This document shows positions 28,108-36,970 of a stretch of 64,000 nucleotides of DNA, in pieces. The position numbers and the translations under genes are program-made. The notes beneath the pieces were generated by a model. That model searched no databases and was not told the origin of the DNA. It worked only from the letters and a program-made list of their open reading frames with translations. Location: NCBI GenBank assembly GCA_963697355.1, contig CAVONV010000023.1:992001-1056000 (forward strand), read 5' to 3'. Position 1 is the first letter of the stretch, and every line of letters begins with the position of its first letter. The stretch is from CAVONV01 sp963697355 (GTDB taxonomy: Bacteria > Acidobacteriota > Vicinamibacteria > Marinacidobacterales > DATDRI01).

Positions 28108-28650
28108 GTTGCCATTGAAGTACGCGTATCTCTCGCCGGGCGGCGAATCAGGTACACAACGTCTCAGAGAGAGAAGCTCCTTTTCTAGACTTTCTTCGCC
28201 CAAGGTCGACACCGGCATACCCTTCCCGGATAGGCCGCTGGTATGGTTGAGGAGGTGCCGAATCGTGATATCGTTTTCGACGCCGGTTTCCGCAAGCTGA
28301 AACTCAGGTAGATACTTTTTGACAGGTGAATCGAGCTCGACTTGACCCTGCTGCACCAAGCGCATCACCGCCAGTGCCGTGAACGCCTTTGTTGTAGAAC
28401 CCAACAAGAAGGGAGTATCCGTTGTCACGTCGACACCCGGGGAGGCTTCCCCATAGCCGGACGCGAAGACCACTCCATCGTCGCCTACTATCGCTGCAGC
28501 AAGTCCAGGGATCTTATAGGACGTAACAGTATTCTGAAGGAGCTCGTCCAAAGACTTGATGTCAGTAATTGAAGAGGAAGGTTCGGCGCAAAGTGGAGCA
28601 GAAATCACGGAGAAAAAAACGGCCACGCATACGGATAGGCATCTCGACAT
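28108..28650 (-). pseudogene. Beta-lactamase-family serine hydrolase, truncated by the repeat
   Basis: From ATG 28648-28650 it has a signal peptide (VCVAVFFSVISAPLCAEP), then KIPGLAAAIVGDDGVVFASG, the SxxK nucleophile motif as STTK, and HLLNHTSGLSG. The second motif region PGERYAYFNGN, where Y-x-N should be, comes right at the end. There the sequence passes into the 345-bp repeat, and the third motif and ~200 residues are missing. The frame runs on to 27985 with unrelated residues. Loss of the 3' half by recombination with the kinase flank is the likely history. Confidence 0.7.
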
Positions 28651-28678
28651 TTTGATTGCTACGCCTTGGGAGCAGATT

Positions 28679-28819
28679 CTAGTCCTGAGTTAGGACCGAT
28701 GTCCATACTACGGCAACCTCGCGATCCAACTTGTTGTCTTTGGAGAGATCAACCTCTCCCATTCCACCTTCGCCGATCTTCTCGAGAACCTTGTAGTGGG
28801 AGAGAGTCCGGCCAGTCAT
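28679..28819 (-). pseudogene. Ser/Thr kinase 5' stub
   Basis: MTGRTLSHYKVLEKIGEGGM, then GEVDLSKDNKLDREVAV, matches the kinase N-termini, after which WTSVLTQD and a stop follow. The promoter at 28842-28871 is intact. It is 46 codons long and ends before the catalytic lysine region is complete. Confidence 0.7.
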
Positions 28820-28841
28820 CGAGGACCTCCACGCCGGGCTG

Positions 28842-28871
28842 AGGATAGTTCTTTGCCCAGTGAAGAGTCAA
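28842..28871 (-). promoter_or_regulatory. Kinase-type promoter TTGACT-N18-TATCCT
   Basis: On the minus strand TTGACT (28866-28871) and TATCCT (28842-28847), 18 bp apart. It now heads only a 46-codon stub. Confidence 0.6.
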
Positions 28872-29177
28872 AGGGACACAGCGGAGCTCCTCGTCGCGCA
28901 CCGGAAGCACCAGGCCGAGTTCAAGATGTGACACCGCGGTTCATATCGAGATCACGGGCTCGTATTCGCGAAGGAGACCGGCTCCGCTCTCGGAGAGCCC
29001 CTCCATGTGAATAACCTCGGCCGGCGCGAGTTCGCCGATCTCGTGGCGAAGGCGGAGGTGCGCGCAATCAGATTCCACGGACTCCGTCATGCGAGCGCGA
29101 CTCGAAGTCGTCCTCGTACCAACCACATGGCGATGTAGGCGAGTGAGTTACCTAGGGTTTACTGGTATCATCTCCGC
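28872..29177. other. Stretch without a recognisable gene
   Basis: A minus-strand frame (28941-29126) is open but lacks motifs and a ribosome-binding site. Nothing else is seen. Confidence 0.3.
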
Positions 29178-29612
29178 GTGAACAAGAAGGAGTTGAAAGA
29201 GACCGAGATTTGCATGCGGCGTATCACTCCGGCCATCGAACGGGCGAGGTGAGATGTGCAGCGGCAGGTCCGGCGGGAGTTCTCCTTCGCCGACAAACGG
29301 ATCATCGTGCGCGGCAACATGGTCGCCCGTGGCAAACGGAAGCGAGCCGACTACTTGTTGTACTGGATGAAGAGCCTACCTATTGCGGTCGTCGAGGCCA
29401 AGGACAACAAGCACGGGGTCCGCGACGGGATGCAGCAGGCACTCGCGTACGCCGAGGCGCTCGACCTACCGTTTGCCTTCAGCTCGAACGGCGACGGCTT
29501 CCTGTTCCACGATCGGACAGTCGCCGCCGAGCCGTCGCGCTTCACCCAAGCGCGGGGCGCGCGCACGCGGCACCTCGGAGCGGGCTCAGGCATCGGAGCG
29601 TGGCATCGTTGA
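29178..29612 (+). pseudogene. hsdR: Type I restriction endonuclease R subunit, N-terminal fragment
   Basis: It starts at GTG 29178 with NKKELKETEICMRRITPAIE, as HsdR proteins do. TGA at 29250-29252 stands where the family has tryptophan (ARxDVQRQVRREFSF). The frame goes on with FADKRIIVRGNMVARGKRKR, ADYLLYWMKSLPIAVVEAKD and HGVRDGMQQALAYAEALDLP. The nuclease motif D...ExK (ADYLL, VEAK) is present. The ~800-residue helicase part and the hsdM and hsdS genes are absent. It is a remnant of a lost type I restriction system. Confidence 0.75.
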
Positions 29613-29748
29613 AGCGCCATGCTTTCATGGGTTTCCGGCTGGGGTCACGTCTGCACATGCCTGTACTCAAATCGACGAAGAGCCGGTCTTCGCTGCACAC
29701 CGCAATCCGGCTGACGTTTAATGATTGGCCGAGAATGTGAGGACTGAG

Positions 29749-31563
29749 ATGAGCAAAGCATGCCGGGCGATTGGCTTAGGGGTTTTGATACTCGCCGCTG
29801 CGTCATGCGTGCCTAGCCAGGAGGTGGCGGGAACCATGGCGTTCACTGTCTCCATGGACCAGCCAGCCAAGCATTATTACCACGTAGAGTTCCGCTGCGA
29901 TGGACTGAAAGGCGACACGCAGGACTTCAAAATGCCGGTGTGGATGCCTGGCTATTACAAGATTATGGACTATCCCAGGCACGTCACCAACTTCAAGGCC
30001 GTCGATGGCGCAGGCCGTCCGCTTCCATGGGCCAAGACGACCAAGAACACCTGGCAGGTGAAAACGGCCAACGCGCCTCAAGTCGTGGTGAGCTACGACG
30101 TGTATGCGTTCACTGTGTTTGTGGCGAACAACTACCTGGACGACCAGCGTGGCTACATCGTGGGCCCCGGACTCTACGTGCACCCCGCGGGCATGATCAA
30201 TCATCCCGTGACGGTCACCTTCAAACCGCACAATGGCTGGACGACGGTGGCGAATGGTCTGGACGCGGTACCCGGACAGCCGTACACCTTCTCCGCTCCC
30301 GATTTCGACATGCTCTACGATTGCCCGACACTGCTTGGTAACCAGGAGCGGTTCCAGTTCGAAGTGAAGAGCGTCCCGCATTACGTGGTCGTTGACAACA
30401 TCCCAGCGGAGGCCGACCGGAATGCAATCGCAGCCGGCCTGAAGAAGATGGTGACGACCGCCACGGACCTCATGGGCGACATCCCGTACAAGCACTACAC
30501 TTTCCTTCTCATCGGCAAGGGTGTCGGGGGCGTCGAACACCTTACCTCGGCAGCGATGCTCTTTGATGCCAGTAATTTGGCTACGCCCGAGGGCGTGCAG
30601 CGTTTGGTGAGCTTTGCGGCCCACGAGTATTTTCACACCTTCAACGTGAAGCGCATTCGTCCGATCGCCCTCGGCCCGTTCGATTACGACAGGGAGGTAT
30701 TTACAAACGCGTTGTATGTCTCAGAGGGTTTCACTTCGTATTACAGTGGCCTGATCCAGCAACGTGCAGGATTCACGAGCCCCGATGAATATTTGAGCAA
30801 CCTGTCCCGCGGGATCGCTCGGCTTGAGAATGGTTCCGGACATCTGTTCCAGTCCGTGGCGGAATCGAGTATCGACACCTGGATAAAAGCTTGGTATCTC
30901 GCACGCGACGAGAATCTGTCAAACACGAGCATCTCCTACTACAGCAAGGGCTCGATCATCGGCGCGTTGCTGGATTTGAAGATCAGGAACGAGACCAAGA
31001 ACCTGAAATCTCTCGACGATGTGATGCGGACCTTGTACAAGGAATACTATCAGGAGAAGAAACGGGGTTTCACGGATGCCGAGTTCCGGGAGGTTTGCGA
31101 ACGTGTCGCCGGGGCCCCACTCGCGCAGATCTTCGACGACTATGTCTACGACACGAAGGAAATCGACTATCCGAAATACTTTGCCTACGCGGGATTGAAG
31201 ATCGACACCGAGCCGCGCCCGCAACCTGGAGTGGCCTACCTGGGGGCGGTGATGGACAACGATGACACTCAGGTCATCTCGTGGATCCGGTATGACTCGC
31301 CGGCCCAGCAAAGCGGCCTCAGTGCGCGAGATAGGGTCGTGGCTATCGACGGCACCCCCATGGGTGAAAGCAAGATGGATGACATCCTCGAGACCAAGAA
31401 GCCGGACGACAAGATCAAGCTTCTGATAACACGCGGCAACGGCGATAAGGAAGTCGAGGTCGTGTTGGCACAAAAGCTGGAGAAGAGTTGCCGGATTGAG
31501 CGGATCGATAGTCCGACGTCGCTGCAGTCCGCGATCCTGAACAGCTGGTTGAAAAGTCAGTGA
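29749..31563 (+). CDS. M61-family glycyl-type aminopeptidase with PDZ domain, lipoprotein
   Basis: A 604-residue exported metallopeptidase. The N-terminus (LGVLILAAASC, then VPSQ) is a lipoprotein-like signal. The beta-rich N-terminal domain has MPVWMPGYYKIMDY, a hallmark of M61. The catalytic zinc site is HEYFH in FAAHEYFHTFNVKRIRP, followed by E in ALYVSEGFTSYYSGL. A C-terminal PDZ domain (QQSGLSARDRVVAIDGTPMG) may dock substrates. Family enzymes cleave N-terminal glycine or alanine. The start chosen is the ATG eight codons into the frame, after GAGGACTGAG. It is complete and alone. Confidence 0.88.
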   Translation: MSKACRAIGLGVLILAAASCVPSQEVAGTMAFTVSMDQPAKHYYHVEFRCDGLKGDTQDFKMPVWMPGYYKIMDYPRHVTNFKAVDGAGRPLPWAKTTKNTWQVKTANAPQVVVSYDVYAFTVFVANNYLDDQRGYIVGPGLYVHPAGMINHPVTVTFKPHNGWTTVANGLDAVPGQPYTFSAPDFDMLYDCPTLLGNQERFQFEVKSVPHYVVVDNIPAEADRNAIAAGLKKMVTTATDLMGDIPYKHYTFLLIGKGVGGVEHLTSAAMLFDASNLATPEGVQRLVSFAAHEYFHTFNVKRIRPIALGPFDYDREVFTNALYVSEGFTSYYSGLIQQRAGFTSPDEYLSNLSRGIARLENGSGHLFQSVAESSIDTWIKAWYLARDENLSNTSISYYSKGSIIGALLDLKIRNETKNLKSLDDVMRTLYKEYYQEKKRGFTDAEFREVCERVAGAPLAQIFDDYVYDTKEIDYPKYFAYAGLKIDTEPRPQPGVAYLGAVMDNDDTQVISWIRYDSPAQQSGLSARDRVVAIDGTPMGESKMDDILETKKPDDKIKLLITRGNGDKEVEVVLAQKLEKSCRIERIDSPTSLQSAILNSWLKSQ

Positions 31564-31581
31564 CGCACTTGTTCTGAGCCC

Positions 31582-31651
31582 TGCCCCTTCTATTTATTCG
31601 TGCTGGCGCATCAGTCTTGATCTTTCTCGCAGGCGGGCGTCACTAACCCGG
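31582..31651 (+). mobile_element. Left-end remnant of the 14331 insertion sequence family
   Basis: TGCCCCTTCTATTTATTCG and the next ~50 bases repeat the left end of the element at 14331 with few changes, then similarity stops. No transposase follows. Confidence 0.65.
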
Positions 31652-31881
31652 TCGAATACATTCGCTGCCTGAGTTCGGCGTCTCGGTCTATGCCTAAGGG
31701 CTATCTGTCCTTCGCCCAAAGACGCCGCGCGCGAGTACACCGATCGGGGTTCGTCCACAGCGAGGACGAGCGAAGCCTACGTGTTTCCTCGGCGGCCGTC
31801 TTGGTCCAAGCTGGTCCGAAAAATCGCCAGATCGAGTTTTTGGACGGGACAACCGGGTGGGCGGACCGTTTATTGTTTCGA
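31652..31881. other. Spacer before the nucleotidyltransferase operon
   Basis: No gene supported. An open frame on each strand lacks motifs. Confidence 0.3.
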
Positions 31882-31916
31882 GAAGTTGAAATGCTCGAGT
31901 CGAGCATGTAAACTTC
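31882..31916. promoter_or_regulatory. 35-bp dyad operator before nucleotidyltransferase gene
   Basis: Arms GAAGTTGAAATGCTCGA (31882-31898) and TCGAGCATGTAAACTTC (31900-31916) are complementary at 15 of 17 positions around one central base. It ends five bases before the ATG, so a bound protein would block transcription start or ribosome entry. Autoregulation by the winged-helix partner is my inference. Confidence 0.65.
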
Positions 31917-31920
31917 CCGT

Positions 31921-32523
31921 ATGATGGCATTGCTCAACAAAGCACGTCTCTCCGCGGCCCTCGAGCTGGCGGGCAGCTATCTGGAGGATCGGGGATTCTC
32001 TTTTGAGGTCGTAGGCATCGGGGGAAGTGCCTTGCTGCTGCTCGGATTCATCGAGCGTCCAACACAAGAACTCGACCTAATCGCATCGGTGGAGTCCGGC
32101 ACCTACCTGAAGCTCGATGAGCTTCCCCAAGTGCTCAGAGAGACCCGCGATGCTGTTGCCGCCCAGCTCGATCTTGCGCCAGATTGGATCAACACCGAAC
32201 CCTGCGACGTGATGGACCATGGGCTCCCGGATGGCTTTGCTGACCGTTGCATGAAACAAACCTATGGATCTCTCACCCTCCACCTCGCGAGCCGGTTCGA
32301 CCAGATCTGCCTCAAGCTGCATGCGGCAGCCGATCGGGGTGACCCCAAGGGCAAGCACGCACACGACCTGAGGGCTCTGTCACCGACTGCGGACGAGCTC
32401 GTCACTGCGGCGCGATGGGCTCAGACCCATGACCCCTCGCAAGGGTTCCGTTCCGTCCTACTTCTCGTTCTCACCGATTTCGGAGTCGAAAATGCCGACA
32501 ACCAGCTTTCTAACCGTGTCTAG
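31921..32523 (+). CDS. Nucleotidyltransferase-fold protein (DUF6036/AbiEii-like)
   Basis: A 200-residue protein. The motif GIGGSALLLLGFIERPTQEL, followed by DLIASV, matches the G-S ... x-D-x-D core of minimal nucleotidyltransferases of the DUF6036 type. The first catalytic acid position is E instead of the usual D (TQELDL). A second conserved part, SRFDQICLKLHAAADRGDPK with KHAHDLRALSP, is the K-D-x-x-D region of this family, and TADELVTAARWAQTHDPSQG is typical of its C-terminus. Relatives serve as toxins or phage-defence enzymes that transfer nucleotides. It overlaps the following gene by 32 bases. Confidence 0.75.
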   Translation: MMALLNKARLSAALELAGSYLEDRGFSFEVVGIGGSALLLLGFIERPTQELDLIASVESGTYLKLDELPQVLRETRDAVAAQLDLAPDWINTEPCDVMDHGLPDGFADRCMKQTYGSLTLHLASRFDQICLKLHAAADRGDPKGKHAHDLRALSPTADELVTAARWAQTHDPSQGFRSVLLLVLTDFGVENADNQLSNRV

Positions 32524-33430
32524 GCAACGGCTCGAGGGGCTGCTGTGGAGCTTGTGGAGTGAGCTCGGAGTCCCGGGCTGGGAAAGACGGCACCAGAGTT
32601 GGTGGATCGATCCGGAGGCGTTGCTTCTGTTCACAGCGACCGTCGATCCGATCGACCCGCGTCTGCGTGAAGAGGCGATGGCGTGGTGTCTCCAGCATCG
32701 GCGTTTTCTGTCGGAAGCTCGAGTCAAAAGCCTGCTTGGCGAACCTCGATTCGGCGAACCGTCACGGTATCAGCCGCAGCTCGGCCGCTTTCTGGCCACG
32801 GTATCGATGGCCCAATCCCATGGGCTCGGGATGTCGCATCAACCCTATCCGGTGCAGCTCCGTCAGAGGTCGGGCCCTGGAGGCCTCAACCGTGGGGCTC
32901 TGCTCTCGCTGAGACTTCGTACCTTGCTGGGGGTCACCGCAAAAGCCGAGGTCGTCCGTGTGTTTCTGGACCGATCGCATGAGACCTTGACCGCCGCCGA
33001 CCTGGTCAACGAAGGAGTCGGGTACACGAAAAGGGCAACACGTGACGCTCTCGAAGACCTGCGCATGGGCGGTTTTGCCGAGCTGGAGGTGTCAGGAAAC
33101 CGGAAGGGGTACCGATTCCTTGGCAGAAAGAGCTTTTCTGAGCTTCTCACACCCGAGCCGGTCCATTTCCCGAAGTGGCGACAGCTGTTCGCGGTACTCC
33201 GCGGTTCTCTCAACCTGATCGAGGAGATCGACAGGTTCCGCCCGTCAACCAGGCCGGTCGAAATCCGGAGATCCTTGACGGCTCTCGCTTCGCAGATTCG
33301 CGGCGCCGGGCTCCAGCCTCCCGCCCTTGATGCCGGCTTCGATGCATTCGAGGAGTTCGAGGCTTGGATCGGCGAGCTGCTCGAGGCACTCGCCTCAGGG
33401 TCGACAGACTGGACGTCGAGGAGTCAGTAG
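32492..33430 (+). CDS. Winged-helix protein partnered with the nucleotidyltransferase
   Basis: A 312-residue protein. I chose the ATG at 32492 because GGAGTC precedes it and family-like sequence starts there (MPTTSFLTVSRQRLEGLLWS). A winged-helix unit is visible at about 175-230: LTAADLVNEGVGYTKRATRD, ALEDLRMGGFAELE and GNRKGYRF, with recognition helix and wing. The rest is helical. The name is unknown to me. It is translationally coupled to the preceding nucleotidyltransferase, and the dyad at 31882-31916 is a natural target. By analogy with AbiEi/AbiEii-type pairs it could be the repressor or antitoxin partner, but this protein is longer than AbiEi and the order (nuclease-fold gene first) is reversed. 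Confidence 0.65.
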   Translation: MPTTSFLTVSRQRLEGLLWSLWSELGVPGWERRHQSWWIDPEALLLFTATVDPIDPRLREEAMAWCLQHRRFLSEARVKSLLGEPRFGEPSRYQPQLGRFLATVSMAQSHGLGMSHQPYPVQLRQRSGPGGLNRGALLSLRLRTLLGVTAKAEVVRVFLDRSHETLTAADLVNEGVGYTKRATRDALEDLRMGGFAELEVSGNRKGYRFLGRKSFSELLTPEPVHFPKWRQLFAVLRGSLNLIEEIDRFRPSTRPVEIRRSLTALASQIRGAGLQPPALDAGFDAFEEFEAWIGELLEALASGSTDWTSRSQ

Positions 33431-33681
33431 CCGGTACCCACCCACCTCTCCAGCGGCCAGTAGCCAGTAAGCACCGGGTGGCGCTCCAACGCACGCACGT
33501 ACTCCGAACCAAAATTGAGGCACCAAAGCCGGATCGCTTCGTAGGAAACTGTGATGCCGCGCTGCGCCGGATGTTACGTGAAACCGGTTCCGGAACCTGT
33601 TCCTATACCGAATTCGGTAGGGTATAAGGAACTAGGTGCTCGAGAACAGAGAACGAATTCGGTGTCAGGAGGCACAGAATC
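33431..33681. promoter_or_regulatory. Leader of the aminotransferase operon with inverted repeat
   Basis: GTTCCTATACC (33599-33609) and GGTATAAGGAAC (33621-33632) pair with a single bulge around GAATTC. AGGAGG at 33667-33672 is the ribosome-binding site. The hairpin may be an operator or an attenuator; no leader peptide rich in Leu, Ile or Val is evident. Confidence 0.4.
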
Positions 33682-34638
33682 ATGGCTATTTATGAAGAGG
33701 ACATAGCCACCAATATCTGGAGAAATGGGGAGATCATTCCCTGGAAGGATGCCACGATTCATGTGGGGGCTGTGGGCCATGCATCCGTATCCGGAATCTT
33801 TGAAGGAATCAAAGCCTATTGGAATGAAGACAAAAATGAGCTCTATGTTCTACGCCTCCGTGAACATCTGGTTCGTTTTCTCTACTCCATCAAGATGGTT
33901 CGCTACGGCTTTGATTACAGCTTGGAAGATCTAGAGAAAGCGGTGTTGAACCTGCTTCGGGCCAATGAGTATCGATCGGATACCTACATACGTCCCTACA
34001 TTTTTCAGAAGGGAATGGTGCGAGAGCTGCTACAAGCCCAGCCGGGTAAACCGACAGAACTGGTTATCGATTCCTGGCCTTTTAATTCTTACAAAGATAT
34101 CGATCAAGCCATGCATGTCTGTGTCAGCTCCTGGAATCGAATCTCAGACAATGTGACCCCTCCCCGCCTGAAATGTTTCTCCAACTACCATAACGGCCGC
34201 CTGGCTGCCATGGAGGCCACCGTTGACGGGTATGACTGGTGTGTGATGCTCGATGATCGTGGCAAAGTTACCGAAGGACCCGGGGCCTGTGTCGCCTTGG
34301 TCCGGGAGGGACAGGTCATTCTACCGCCGGTGACGAGCGGCATCCTGGAAAGCATCACCCGGGATACTGTCATGCGGCTGTTGAAAGATGTCCTGAACAT
34401 CCCATACGTCGAGCGGGAAGTCGACCGCACGGAATTATACATGGCCGATGAGGTCTTTTTTCTGGGCACCGGTTGGGAGATTATGCCGGCGGTCTCTGTG
34501 GACCGTTTAGATGTGGGTGACGGCAAAACAGGACCTATCACTCGGGCGATAGCCGACATTTACAAGAAAATCGCCACGGGTAAGGATAGCCGTTTCCCTG
34601 AGTGGCGAACGTCAGTCTGGGGATCGACGGAATGTTAG
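33682..34638 (+). CDS. ilvE: Branched-chain amino-acid aminotransferase (class IV)
   Basis: A 318-residue PLP enzyme of fold type IV. It opens IWRNGEIIPWKDATIHVGAV and GHASVSGIFEGIKAYWNE, as in BCATs. The PLP lysine lies in RLKCFSNYHNGRLAAMEA, and the cofactor-binding glutamate in VTEGPGACVALV. It ends with the usual ELYMADEVFFLGTGWEIMPA. It transfers amino groups between Leu, Ile or Val and 2-oxoglutarate. D-amino-acid transaminase or ADC lyase of the same fold are less likely, given the length and the FEGIKAY motif. Its stop overlaps the start of a sodium:alanine-type symporter by seven bases. Codon use looks less GC-rich than neighbouring genes, so this two-gene unit may be imported. Confidence 0.8.
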   Translation: MAIYEEDIATNIWRNGEIIPWKDATIHVGAVGHASVSGIFEGIKAYWNEDKNELYVLRLREHLVRFLYSIKMVRYGFDYSLEDLEKAVLNLLRANEYRSDTYIRPYIFQKGMVRELLQAQPGKPTELVIDSWPFNSYKDIDQAMHVCVSSWNRISDNVTPPRLKCFSNYHNGRLAAMEATVDGYDWCVMLDDRGKVTEGPGACVALVREGQVILPPVTSGILESITRDTVMRLLKDVLNIPYVEREVDRTELYMADEVFFLGTGWEIMPAVSVDRLDVGDGKTGPITRAIADIYKKIATGKDSRFPEWRTSVWGSTEC

Positions 34639-36042
34639 ACACCATCCTGGATTTTGCAACTGAGATCGACCGAATCCTGTGGGGACCATGGACGTCGGTC
34701 TTCATAGCCTCGGTGGCTTTGTTTTTGACGCTCAAATCCAGGTTTTTTCAAATAAGGAAACTTGGATTCATTTTTCGGAACACCTTCGGAAAGATGTTTC
34801 GGCAAAAAGCCGTTGTCGGAAAAGGGAAAGATGACGCCTTTTCAAGCAACGGCAACCGCTTTAGCCAGTACCGTGGGCATGGGAAATATAGCGGGTGTGG
34901 CGACGGCAATATCCATCGGAGGACCTGGTGCCATCTTTTGGATGTGGCTGTTGGCCCTTTTCGGCATGCTGACCAAAACCGCAGAGATTACCCTCGCTGT
35001 CCATTATAGAGAAATTGACGAACAGGGAAATGTTCGCGGCGGTCCGATGTACTACATCAATAAGGGCTTGGGTTGGACGTTCCTGGCGAAACTGTTTTGT
35101 ATAGGCATACTCATCAACGCTGTTTTAGCCTCTTCTATACTCCAAACCCATACGGTCGGCCGGGCGTTTTTGTCTTCATACCACATTAGCCCCTATCTTG
35201 TTGTCGCGGTGATGATTGTCATCGCAGCCTCCGTGATCGTCGGTGGGGTCCAGAGGATCGGCCGATTCTGCGAGAAACTCGTTCCCCTCATGGCTCTTTT
35301 GTACATCATCGGAGGAACAATAATATTCTTCGCCAACTACACCAAAATCCCCGAAGTGTTTTCCATGATCTTCAGCTATGCGTTTGGGTTTGCTCCGGCT
35401 TCTGGTGGAATCGCAGGATTCGCGGTCACAGCCGCCATTAAAGAAGGGATGGCAAAAGGCACGCTATCTAGCGAAGCCGGCTCCGGAACAGCCCCCATGG
35501 TGCATGCCAAGGCCGACACGCCGCATCCATTTCAGCAGGGAATCTGGGGAGCCTTTGAAGTGTTCATCGATACGATGGTGATATGTACGATCACCGCTTT
35601 TGCGGTTCTCTCTACAGATGCCTTATCGAGCGGAAAATCCGGCGTGGAGCTTGTCATCGTCGCTTTTTCATCAGTGTTTCCCTCCGGTATCGCCGGCACG
35701 TTGATCTCTTTTTCAATACTCACTTTCTGTCTCTCCACTCAGATTGGGTTCTTCATTTACTTTGAGACCGCGTTCGTCAATGTCTTCGATGAGAAATATG
35801 TCAGTTCTTTTCGATGGCTCTATCTGCTACCGGGTATTTTGTTTGCCGGCGTTTCCAATGTGGATCGGTTGTGGGTGTTTGCCAACATTTCCGTAGGTGT
35901 CTGTGTCCTGCCCAACCTGGTGGCACTACTTGCTCTGAACGGGGTGTTCTTCAAGTTGATGAAGGACAACATGAGTGGCACGAATCGGTATACAACTGAA
36001 GCCACCGATTCTACGCGACAATATGTAACCGAGGCGGAATAG
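34632..36042 (+). pseudogene. Sodium:alanine/amino-acid symporter (AGCS family), one frameshift
   Basis: The ATG at 34632 lies inside the aminotransferase stop (ATGTTAG). The first frame gives MLDTILDFATEIDRILWGPW, VFIASVALFLTLKSRFFQIR and NTFGKMFRQK. Near 34830 an extra base shifts the frame, and the rest continues MTPFQATATALASTVGMGNI, AGVATAISIGGPGAIFWMW, GGPMYYINKGLG and VTAAIKEGMAKGTLSSEAGS, then GTAPMVHAKA. GMGNIAG and SEAGSGTAP are the AGCS signatures. About ten membrane helices follow. Restored length (~470 residues) is normal. It would import alanine or glycine with sodium. The single shift may be real or an assembly error. Confidence 0.8.
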
Positions 36043-36116
36043 TCCCTGACGGATCTCGGTCCTGCAGAGTCAGAGCCGACCTGCCGACGTCTGGAGCTGC
36101 TGAGCTGTCTGAGCTT

Positions 36117-36650
36117 TCAAATTGATTTGTACCAATTTTCCGGGTACTGATCGTCCTCGTACACTCTATCCACGGGTGCCAGGTTCTCGATTCCCAGAAT
36201 CTCCGTAATAAAACACTCGAGAACCCCTTTGACGATGCTGCCCTGCTCGAGGTGGCCGCCAAAGGTCGGGCAGTCCCAGGCCCCGCCGGCAGCAAAATGA
36301 ATCGCCGGAAACGGTTCCGGTTTCCCATCTTGGCCCGGCCGGGGATGGATGATACCGCTCAGAGCCAGGATCATGCTCAGGTTTTGTATGGTGGCGACGG
36401 CTTCTTTGTGCCAGTTATCCGGATTCGTGGAATCCGGTGCCCACACCAGGTATTTCGCAGGCTGCAGTCCGCCCATAAAGGCCGCATGGATCTTGGCAAA
36501 TTGAATATCATGATCGATGGCGAATTTCTGTATAGCCGAGAAAACATCAGCTCCTGTGGTGAGCCGTATGATGAACTCTCGCCCTCGCTTACATTCAACT
36601 TTATGGTACTCATCGGGGGTCTGTGCATCCCTTTCCCAAGGCTCAGTCAT
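36117..36650 (-). CDS. PPC/DUF296-domain protein
   Basis: A 177-residue protein with one PPC (DUF296) domain: GREFIIRLTTGADVFSAIQK, FAIDHDIQFAKIHAAFMGGL, NLSMILALSGIIHPRPGQDG, PAIHFAAGGAWDCPTFGGHL and EQGSIVKGVLECFITEILG. The domain forms trimers. In plants it accompanies AT-hooks, while bacterial single-domain forms have no known role. The H and C residues between strands could hold a metal, as seen in some structures. AGGAGG eight bases before the ATG supports the start. It stands alone, convergent with the symporter. Confidence 0.78.
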   Translation of the reverse strand: MTEPWERDAQTPDEYHKVECKRGREFIIRLTTGADVFSAIQKFAIDHDIQFAKIHAAFMGGLQPAKYLVWAPDSTNPDNWHKEAVATIQNLSMILALSGIIHPRPGQDGKPEPFPAIHFAAGGAWDCPTFGGHLEQGSIVKGVLECFITEILGIENLAPVDRVYEDDQYPENWYKSI

Positions 36651-36970
36651 CTGACGGTCCTCCTAAGTTGCGAATTGTCGATATAGGGGTAGGCACTGTC
36701 AAGTTGAAGTGCACTCGGACGATCTGTTGAATCGATCTTGGTTCTCCGGTCAATCGCCCTTGTTCCCACGACGTTAGGCAAGTTGCTCGAACGACGAGAG
36801 AATGCAGCACCCGAATACATAGTGCACTATGACACGTCTGACCTGCACTAAGCTCTTCCCTCACACCCTGGTCCCAGTTAGAATGTCCTCTAAGACACCA
36901 GTCCGTGAATCGACTTGAATGTGTTCATACCGCTCACTCACAAGGTCTCGAGATCAACGAAGGAGTAAAG
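36651..36970. other. Divergent intergenic region
   Basis: No gene recognised. It holds the ribosome-binding sites of both flanking genes (AGGAGG minus strand near 36660; GAAGGAG at 36958-36964). GTTAGGC at 36773 was tested as an attC end and rejected. Confidence 0.4.

Noticed and set aside
36760..36790. GTTAGGC as the right end of another attC
   Set aside because: No RYYYAAC-type partner and no pairing inner arms lie within 150 bases upstream.
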